Source: Desulfobacterales bacterium (GTDB lineage Bacteria; Desulfobacterota; Desulfobacteria; Desulfobacterales; Desulfatibacillaceae). Taken from it: a stretch of DNA of 37,701 bases. The stretch lies in the NCBI GenBank assembly GCA_020057225.1, contig JAGVGH010000047.1, positions 1 through 37,701 of the forward strand. Reading direction: 5' to 3'. The notes under the pieces were generated by a model. It was not told the DNA's origin and did not search any database. It worked only from the letters and a program-made list of their open reading frames with translations. The position numbers and the translations under genes are program-made. Below, piece after piece: positions 32,418-37,701 of this stretch (positions are counted from its first letter, which is position 1; each line of letters starts with the position of its first letter).

Positions 32418-33365
32418 TTACGCCGCTTTTTGGGGCATGGTGATGTTCCGGAAGACCTCGTCCAGCCGTCCTGTTTCCACGCTGAAGGACTCGAGCCTGT
32501 GCCCTCCCTGGGCGAGGTGCCGGAGGAGCCTGTCGGGAAGCGCCTCGGCGCCCTGGGCCGGAAAGGCCCTCAGCACCGCGGAGTCCCGGGTTTTTTCGAC
32601 CACTTCCACCTTGGCCACTCCTGTCAGTTTCTCAAGCTCCGCCACCAGGGGATTCGTGTCGTTTGTCTGCACCCGCAGGGAGACCGCGCCGGAAAGGCGG
32701 GAGCGCCTGCGCAGGCGCTCCGGGGTGTCATCCGCCATGATTTTGCCCTTGGCGATGATAACGGCCCGGGTGCAGACCGCGTCCACCTCTTCCAAAATGT
32801 GGGTGGAAAGCAGAATGGCTTTTTCCCTGCCCATTTCGCGGATCATGGAGCGGACCTCGTGCTTCTGGTTGGGGTCGAGGCCGTCGGTGGGCTCGTCCAT
32901 GACCAGGTATTCCGGGTCGTGGAGGATGCTTTGGGCAAAGCAGACCCGCTGCTTGAAACCCTTGGAGAGGGTGGAGGTGATTTGATTTTTCACCTCGGTG
33001 AGAAAGCATTTCTCCAGGGTGCGCTCCACCGCGGCGGCCCGGCTCTTGCCGGAGAATCCGCGGATCTGGGCGATGAAGTCGAGAAAGGCCCGCACCGTCA
33101 TGTCCGGATACACCGGCGCGTTTTCAGGCAGGTATCCCAAGAGCCTCCGCGCGGCAATGGGCGCCTGGCACACGTCATGGCCGCCGATAAGGGCGGTGCC
33201 GGTGTTGGGGGCAAGATACCCGGTGATCATGCGCATGGTGGTGGATTTGCCCGCCGCGTTGGGCCCGAGAAAGCCCAGGATTTCACCTTTTTTAACGGTG
33301 AAGGAGATGGAGTCCACCACTTTGTTTTGTCCGAACCATTTTCCGAGGTTTTTGGCTTCAATCAT
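32418..33365 (-). CDS. ABC transporter ATPase (GldA-like)
   Basis: A 315-residue nucleotide-binding protein. Walker A is GPNAAGKST (34-42, Ala for the usual Gly), Q-loop region GYLPENAPVYPDM (Glu for Gln, common in this subgroup), signature LSKGFKQRV (133-141), Walker B LVMDEPTDGLDP (D157/E158), and H-loop STH (H189). The C-terminal 90 residues form the extra domain of the GldA/NodI type. I start it at 33365 (MIEAKNLGKWF) because GGGAGG lies just upstream and homology starts there. It heads the operon ATPase > permease > GldG > DUF4340. Confidence 0.92.
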   Translation of the reverse strand: MIEAKNLGKWFGQNKVVDSISFTVKKGEILGFLGPNAAGKSTTMRMITGYLAPNTGTALIGGHDVCQAPIAARRLLGYLPENAPVYPDMTVRAFLDFIAQIRGFSGKSRAAAVERTLEKCFLTEVKNQITSTLSKGFKQRVCFAQSILHDPEYLVMDEPTDGLDPNQKHEVRSMIREMGREKAILLSTHILEEVDAVCTRAVIIAKGKIMADDTPERLRRRSRLSGAVSLRVQTNDTNPLVAELEKLTGVAKVEVVEKTRDSAVLRAFPAQGAEALPDRLLRHLAQGGHRLESFSVETGRLDEVFRNITMPQKAA

Positions 33366-33538
33366 ACGCGCCCTCCCGGTTGAACATAGGAATCCCCTGG
33401 CGGACAATCCGCCGGGGTCAATTGTCTAAAGACGTTTGAGAGAGGTCCGGAGTGGCGCGCCTTTGGTTCTGCCGCGGCTGCGGGCGCGGGGAGTTCCAGG
33501 GTGTTGATGGCGGCTGGTCCGGACGGGGTGTTCTGGTT

Positions 33539-33566
33539 AGTATAATGCAGAAAGGCGTCTTGACAA
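33539..33566 (-). promoter_or_regulatory. Promoter of the Gld-like ABC operon
   Basis: On the minus strand TTGTCA (33566-33561) and TATACT (33544-33539) are separated by 16 bp; a start near 33530 would leave a leader of about 165 nt. The rest of the gap 33366-33704 holds a weak plus-strand TTGACA (33560-33565) that might serve resB. Confidence 0.5.
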
Positions 33567-33704
33567 GGAGGGGTTTCAAATTAGCTTAGGGCCTGGGAGC
33601 AGGGAGAGGGCCGCGGGTTAATCAGGAATAAGAATCATTTAGCCGCGGGCTTGCCTTTTCCCCGGCCTTCTGCTATCTATCCCCCCCGGAAGGAATACCG
33701 CAAC

Positions 33705-35138
33705 ATGCCCAAATCAGCCCAGTCCACCCCCTTCTCCCAGGCCGTCGCCTTCTTCGCCTCTGTCCGCCTCTCCGTCACCCTCCTCCTCGTCCTCGCCGCC
33801 ACCTCCATCCTCGGCACCCTCATCCCCCAGGACCTCGCCGCCGAAGCCTATATCCACCAATACGGCCAAGGCTGGTTCCGCCTCCTGCGCTTCCTGGGCC
33901 TCACAGACATGTACCGGAGCTGGTGGTTCCAGCTTATCCTCCTCCTCCTCGCCGTCAACCTCCTCGTCTGTTCCCTCAAACGCTTCCCCGGCACATGGTA
34001 CTACGTCCGCCACAAACCCAAGGGATTCGAGCCCGGACGCTTCCGTTCCCTCAAACAGCACTGCGAGTTCACCGCCTCCAAACCCGCCGGGCAAATCATG
34101 GACGCCTACGCGGCCCTTGTTTCCCGCCGCTTCCCCAAACCCATACTTGCCCAAACAGACAAAGGCTTCACCCTCTTTGCCGAAAAAGGCCGCGCCTCCC
34201 GCCTTGGCCCCTATGTTGTCCACCTGGGCTTTCTGGGAATCCTCTTTGGCGGACTCATAGGCTCTGTCTGGGGCTTTAAAACCCACGCCAACCTGCCGGA
34301 GGGCGAAACCTTGAGCGTGGTCCGCGTGGAGGGCGAAGAAGGGCACAGACCCCTGGGGTTTGCCCTGCGCTGCGATGATTTCAACATCACCTACTATGAC
34401 CAGGAAAAAGGGCGGAAGGGCCGGAATCTTCGCCCCAAGGAATACCGCTCCACCCTCACGGTTCTCGAAGACGGAACGCCCTTGTTCACCAAAGACATTC
34501 TGGTGAACACGCCCTTGCGCCACCGGGGCGTCAATATTTTCCAGTCCAGTTATGGAAAAACAGACCCCAGGGAGGTGGAGCTTTCCCTCGAAAACCAGAA
34601 AACAGGCATGACGTATCCGCTCACCGTGCCCATGGGAAAAACAACGCCCTTTCCGGAAGGGGCGGGTGAATTCGCGCTGGAGGAATACCGGGACGGGTTC
34701 CACATCCGGGGCATGGACATTGGCCCGGTCTTCATCCTCTGGACCCGGCCCCAGGGAGGGGAAGAGGACAGGTCCATCCTCCCCGTCAACATGCCGGGGT
34801 TTGACAAACGGCGGGGCGGAGCTTTTGCCATCAATGTGGTCTCCTACAAACAAGGGGAATACACGGGCCTGCAAATCACCCATGACCCGGGCGTGGGCAT
34901 TGTGTACACCGGGTTTATTTTCCTGATTTTGGGCTGTGTGGCGACCTTTTACACCTCCCACAAACAAGTGTGCCTGGAGGCCGTGGAGGATGGCGGCGGA
35001 ACCCGGATTGTGGTTGCCGGCAGGGCGAGCAAAAACAAAATCGGTTTTGCCAGGGAACTCGACAGTCTCGCCAAGCTCTTATCGGAAAAAGGAAACGGAA
35101 ATTCCACGCCGGTGTGTACCGGGCTGACGCTGGAGTGA
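33705..35138 (+). CDS. resB: ResB-like cytochrome c maturation protein
   Basis: A 477-residue ResB/Ccs1-family membrane protein, one half of the system II heme-delivery complex. Hydrophobic helices occur at about 17-37 (SVTLLLVLAATSILGTLIPQ), 70-92, 170-190 (YVVHLGFLGILFGGLIG) and at about 395-420 (GIVYTGFIFLILGCVATFYTS). A large periplasmic part (about 195-390) contains the LRHRGVNIFQSSYG motif that is well conserved in ResB. It is followed 11 bp later by ccsA. The start at 33705 is preceded by GGAAGGA. Together with CcsA it exports heme and attaches it to CxxCH of apocytochromes such as the cytochrome c3 encoded here. Confidence 0.92.
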   Translation: MPKSAQSTPFSQAVAFFASVRLSVTLLLVLAATSILGTLIPQDLAAEAYIHQYGQGWFRLLRFLGLTDMYRSWWFQLILLLLAVNLLVCSLKRFPGTWYYVRHKPKGFEPGRFRSLKQHCEFTASKPAGQIMDAYAALVSRRFPKPILAQTDKGFTLFAEKGRASRLGPYVVHLGFLGILFGGLIGSVWGFKTHANLPEGETLSVVRVEGEEGHRPLGFALRCDDFNITYYDQEKGRKGRNLRPKEYRSTLTVLEDGTPLFTKDILVNTPLRHRGVNIFQSSYGKTDPREVELSLENQKTGMTYPLTVPMGKTTPFPEGAGEFALEEYRDGFHIRGMDIGPVFILWTRPQGGEEDRSILPVNMPGFDKRRGGAFAINVVSYKQGEYTGLQITHDPGVGIVYTGFIFLILGCVATFYTSHKQVCLEAVEDGGGTRIVVAGRASKNKIGFARELDSLAKLLSEKGNGNSTPVCTGLTLE

Positions 35139-35149
35139 GCTGAAAAACC

Positions 35150-36013
35150 ATGGAAAGTTCCTACGTCCTGTCCATCACGACGTTCATGTACATGACCGCG
35201 GCGGTGCTTTACGCCGCAACCTGGGTGTTCTCCTTTCGCAGGCGGACCGTGGGCAACATTGCCACCGCCCTTGCCGTTGCGGGACTTGCCGCCAACACCC
35301 TGGGGATTGCTCTCCGATGGGTGGAGTCCCACGACCTGGGTTACGGGCACGCGCCGTTTTCCAACATGTACGAGTCCTGCGTGTTGTTTTCCTGGACCAC
35401 GGTGTTTCTCCAGCTTCTTTTCCAGCGGCGGTTCAGGGTGCAGAGCCTGGGAGCGGTGACCCTTCTCCTGGCCACGCTGTCCCTGGCCTACGCGGCCCTG
35501 GTGACGGAAAACGAGATAGCGCCCCTGGTGCCCGCCCTCCAGAGCAACTGGCTTACGGCCCATGTGATCACGTGCTTTCTGGGATACGCGGCCTTTGCGG
35601 TGGGGTTTGGGACGAGCGGGCTGTATTTGATGAAGAGCGCGTTCGGCCCCGTGCCCGCCGGGGGACAGCCTCCGGCGGGGGGCGGTTTCTGGGCGGCGCT
35701 TCCGGATTTGGAGGTGCTGGACGAGCTTACCTATCAGAACATCATGTTTGGCTTTTTATTCCTCACGCTGGGAATCATCACGGGCTCGGTGTGGGCCAAT
35801 TCGGCCTGGGGGAGATACTGGTCCTGGGACCCCAAGGAGACATGGTCTTTGGTGACGTGGCTGGTGTACGCGACGCTGATTCATGTGCGGCTGGTGCGGG
35901 GATGGAACGGGGCGCGGATCGCGTGGCTGTCGGTGGCGGGATTTGGCGCGGTGCTGTTCACCTGGTTCGGGGTGAATCTCTTGCTCTCGGGCCTGCACAG
36001 CTATGGGGGGTAA
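35150..36013 (+). CDS. ccsA: CcsA/CcsB heme-handling protein
   Basis: A 287-residue polytopic membrane protein. The WWD signature reads WANSAWGRYWSWDPKETWSL (the tryptophan-rich heme-handling loop). Conserved His residues are visible at ESHDLGYGHAPFSNMYES, TAHVITCFLGYAAFA and LIHVRLVRGWNG. It belongs to the CcmC/CcmF/CcsA family and completes system II with ResB, 11 bp upstream. After the stop lies G-rich sequence (36014-36048), then a REP composite element. Confidence 0.92.
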   Translation: MESSYVLSITTFMYMTAAVLYAATWVFSFRRRTVGNIATALAVAGLAANTLGIALRWVESHDLGYGHAPFSNMYESCVLFSWTTVFLQLLFQRRFRVQSLGAVTLLLATLSLAYAALVTENEIAPLVPALQSNWLTAHVITCFLGYAAFAVGFGTSGLYLMKSAFGPVPAGGQPPAGGGFWAALPDLEVLDELTYQNIMFGFLFLTLGIITGSVWANSAWGRYWSWDPKETWSLVTWLVYATLIHVRLVRGWNGARIAWLSVAGFGAVLFTWFGVNLLLSGLHSYGG

Positions 36014-36070
36014 GGGGGGTAAGGGGGGGGCTGAACGGCCGCCAGGGAGCGAATAATCAATTTTACACAG

Positions 36071-36235
36071 GAGGTAATTGCAAAATAAAGCGCAGACTGG
36101 GTTGTTCCGGGCCGCAAGGCCCGGGTGTACCCAACATTTCTAAATGATTCCTCCGTGTTGGATGAACCTGCCCTTCGGGCGGAACCACCCGTTCTACCTC
36201 AAATTTGTCGTTTCCTAGAGTTTTGCAATTACCTC
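36071..36235 (-). mobile_element. REP-containing composite element, copy 3 (reverse orientation)
   Basis: 165 bp from GAGGTAATTGCAAAAT (36071-36086) to TTTTGCAATTACCTC (36221-36235). Its complement aligns along its length with copies 1 and 2: arm (AGGAAACGACAAATTTGAGG), REP a, spacer, REP b around GGGCCGCAAGGCCC. It lies between ccsA and an IS1-type remnant. Confidence 0.8.
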
Positions 36236-36249
36236 AAACATAAAATTGA

Positions 36250-36438
36250 ACGCATCCAACCTTTCTCATCGAAAGCGGCAACTCCAACACCCGTCATCGG
36301 GTGGGCCGTTTTACCCGGCGAACGAAAGTCGTGTCGCGCTCCGCAGAAATGGCGGACCTGACCATGCGGCTGTGGAACCATTATGAAAAGCCGGAACATT
36401 TTTCGGCGCTACAGGCAAAGATAGATATACTTGATTAA
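36250..36438 (+). pseudogene. C-terminal remnant of an IS1-family transposase
   Basis: Only the last 62 codons of a transposase remain. They contain IESGNSNTRHRVGRFTRRTK followed by VVSRSAEMADLTMRLW, which matches the C-terminal text of IS1-family InsB proteins (canonical IERxNSNTRH, then R-TK-VSxSxEM). The canonical Arg of IER is Ser here, and the reading frame is closed upstream by TGA, so no active protein is possible. The remnant begins 14 bp after composite element copy 3. Whether the element landed in, or next to, the old insertion sequence cannot be told. Confidence 0.6.
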
Positions 36439-36458
36439 CACCCTCACAAATGCGTTGT

Positions 36459-37115
36459 TCACCAGCGCCCTTCCCCCGTCTCGAAGACCTCCATCCACAG
36501 CCGAACCCGCTCTTCTCCGTAAATTTTCCGCCATTCCTCCAACAGCGTGTCCAGGGGAAGGTCGTCAAAGCTCCCGTGATAGACGGTGTACTCCACAAAG
36601 GGATTGCCGGAGAGGTCCTTTGGGGGAAACACCGCGTCCGCTCCGCCGTCAAAGACCAACGGCGCGATGTTCTGCTTGCTGCAGACCTCTTTGTCAAAGG
36701 CAGGGGTCGCCTTGCGCCAAACCTCATCCAGCAGTATCTCGGTATAACCGTGGTACACGAAAAGATTCACGCCCATGGCCTCCACGATTTCCCTGGTGGC
36801 GTTGTGGTTTCGGATGGTGGCAAAGCCCAGGCGCGCGGGAATCCCAAGCGCCCGGCAGGCCGCGCACAACAGGCAGGCTTTCTGGACGCAATAGCCGCGT
36901 CCGTTCTTCAAAATGACGCTGGCCTTGTAGTGTTCGGGCATGTAGAACGGGCTGTAAGGGTGGTAGGAAACGCCGTAGGCCACGGCGTCGAACAAACGGG
37001 CGGCGGCGGCCGCGGGGTTTTGGGCGTTTCCCGCGGCGGAGAGGGCGAAGTCTTTGACGGCGGGATGGTCCGAGTCCAGCACAAAGGTGGGCTTAAGAGT
37101 CGCGTCAGCGGTCAT
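36459..37115 (-). CDS. Transglutaminase-like (papain-fold) protein
   Basis: A 218-residue protein with the bacterial transglutaminase-like core. The Cys is in NGRGYCVQKA (C76), followed by CLLCAACRALGIPARLGFAT. The His is in FVYHGYTEI (H122), and Asp-141 in KATPAFDKE is the likely third triad member. Proteins of this class are often amidases or peptidases rather than true cross-linkers. There is no signal peptide. It lies downstream of the broken SUMF1-type gene on the same strand (63 bp apart). The start at 37115 has only a distant GGAAAG, so translation may be weak. Confidence 0.85.
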   Translation of the reverse strand: MTADATLKPTFVLDSDHPAVKDFALSAAGNAQNPAAAAARLFDAVAYGVSYHPYSPFYMPEHYKASVILKNGRGYCVQKACLLCAACRALGIPARLGFATIRNHNATREIVEAMGVNLFVYHGYTEILLDEVWRKATPAFDKEVCSKQNIAPLVFDGGADAVFPPKDLSGNPFVEYTVYHGSFDDLPLDTLLEEWRKIYGEERVRLWMEVFETGEGRW

Positions 37116-37178
37116 TGGAGGTGTCTTTCCGGGGGCTGCGCCCCTGTTTGTTGAATAATGACAAGAAACGGAGGCCCC

Positions 37179-37531
37179 TCACGGCCTCCACACCACCCGG
37201 AGGCCCAGGTTCTTGCGGGTAAACCCCGGAAAGCAGCCGTCCCGCTCCGCGCTCCGGCAGTGCTTCCCGTAATAGGTATAAGCCCCGCCCCGGTACACCC
37301 GGCTCGCTCCGGGCGCAAGAGCCACAGGATCCGCGGCCTCCGCCGCGCTGTAGTCCGCAAGCCAGTCCAGGCCCCGCTCAAACGCATTGCCGCGCATGTC
37401 GTACAGCCACCAGGCGTTGGGAGCAAAACTTGCCACAGGAAGCGCCTTCTTCCTATACTCCCCTGCGGGGCATCCCGCAAGAGGCCGGTTCCCCTTAAAA
37501 TTGGCCTGGGCCGTTGTAATACCGAGTTGCA
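37179..37531 (-). pseudogene. Broken formylglycine-generating-enzyme (SUMF1/EgtB)-type gene, C-terminal part
   Basis: The C-terminal half of a FGE-sulfatase-type domain: AQANFKGNRPLAGCPAGEYR, then APNAWWLYDMRGNAFERGLDW and RVYRGGAYTYYGKHCRSAER...FTRKNLGLRVVW. Standard members keep GNVWEW at the GNAFER position; here the Trp residues are missing. The coding text ends exactly at the outer end of composite element copy 4 (37532), so the N-terminal half of the domain is separated from it or lost. Whether it continues beyond 37701 cannot be seen. Confidence 0.75.
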
Positions 37532-37701
37532 GAGGCAATTGCAAAATGGGGTGCGGTCTCACGGGCTCCGCGCCAAAGATATATCTTCGGGGCTAAACAT
37601 ACAAGGTTGGGTGGTTCCGGGCCGCAAGGCCCGGGTGTACCCAACAATTATACCATTATTCCAAGATGTTGGGTGAACCTGCCCTTCGGGCGGAACCACC
37701 C
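37532..37701 (-). mobile_element. REP-containing composite element, copy 4 (cut by window end)
   Basis: It starts GAGGCAATTGCAAAAT (37532-37547), then contains an extra stretch of about 40-50 bp not seen in the other copies (CTCCGCGCCAAAGATATATC region, 37564-37600). It continues with REP b (around GGGCCGCAAGGCCC), the spacer identical to that of copy 2, and REP a, until the window ends. It borders the broken SUMF1-type gene. Confidence 0.8.

Noticed and set aside
5177-37701. REP-composite copies as CRISPR repeats
   Set aside because: They are about 165 bp, dispersed over 32 kb and palindromic, not regularly spaced.

Overview
The window is GC-rich and gene-dense. It fits a chromosome of an anaerobic Desulfobacterota (former Deltaproteobacteria) sulfate-reducer type. 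The pointers are a periplasmic four-heme class III cytochrome c3, ResB/CcsA system II cytochrome c maturation, a large BcrA/BadF-type acyl-CoA dehydratase activase, a DUF362 ferredoxin-like protein and a GlcF/LutA-type CCG-domain iron-sulfur protein. The assignment is inferred from gene content; there is no rRNA or tRNA to confirm it.

Layout. 0.2-3.2 kb (minus): nitroreductase, a marR regulator broken by a small transposable element, an M55 (DppA-like) peptidase and a separate metallophosphatase. 3.3-5.1 kb (plus): an exported coiled-coil protein and an orphan 149-residue protein, separated by a terminator and a second copy of the element found in marR. 5.4-11.6 kb: a TPR remnant, then a plus-strand signalling cluster of a Ser/Thr kinase with 14 WD40 repeats, a PP2C phosphatase and a short histone-deacetylase-like hydrolase, closed by a convergent YciO-family gene. 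11.7-15.6 kb (plus): alpha/beta hydrolase, HprK-like P-loop protein, CCG iron-sulfur protein and a small membrane protein. 16.1-18.2 kb: DUF362 ferredoxin and an outer-membrane beta-barrel. 18.8-22.4 kb: a secreted double-GDSL esterase and cytochrome c3. 22.5-28.0 kb (minus): a patatin phospholipase and the 1465-residue activase. 28.4-33.4 kb (minus): a four-gene Gld-like ABC export operon. 33.7-36.0 kb (plus): ResB and CcsA. 36-37.7 kb: an IS1-type transposase remnant, a transglutaminase-like gene and a broken formylglycine-generating-enzyme-like gene.

The most distinctive content is in the spaces between genes. Three small repeat families recur here. (1) A 112-117 bp element with terminal inverted repeats and a 3-bp duplication (2 copies) has broken marR; removing it restores the frame. 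(2) A composite of about 165 bp has outer inverted repeats GAGGTAATTGCAAAAT and contains two head-to-head REP-like hairpins carrying the GTAG signature (4 copies, one cut by the window end, plus solitary or diverged REPs). One copy abuts the broken SUMF1-type gene. (3) A structured repeat of about 75-130 bp has a hairpin core of ATTATC..CGCG arms followed by a GC-rich hairpin (3 copies); at 28.4 kb it supplies an operon terminator. No transposase for families 1 or 2 is in the window, so they would have to be mobilised in trans.

Functionally, cytochrome c3 and the ResB/CcsA pair belong together: the latter deliver and ligate heme for c-type cytochromes. The kinase/PP2C/HDAC-like cluster looks like a cytosolic switch read out through WD40 propellers. 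The four Gld-like genes form one transporter unit of unknown cargo.
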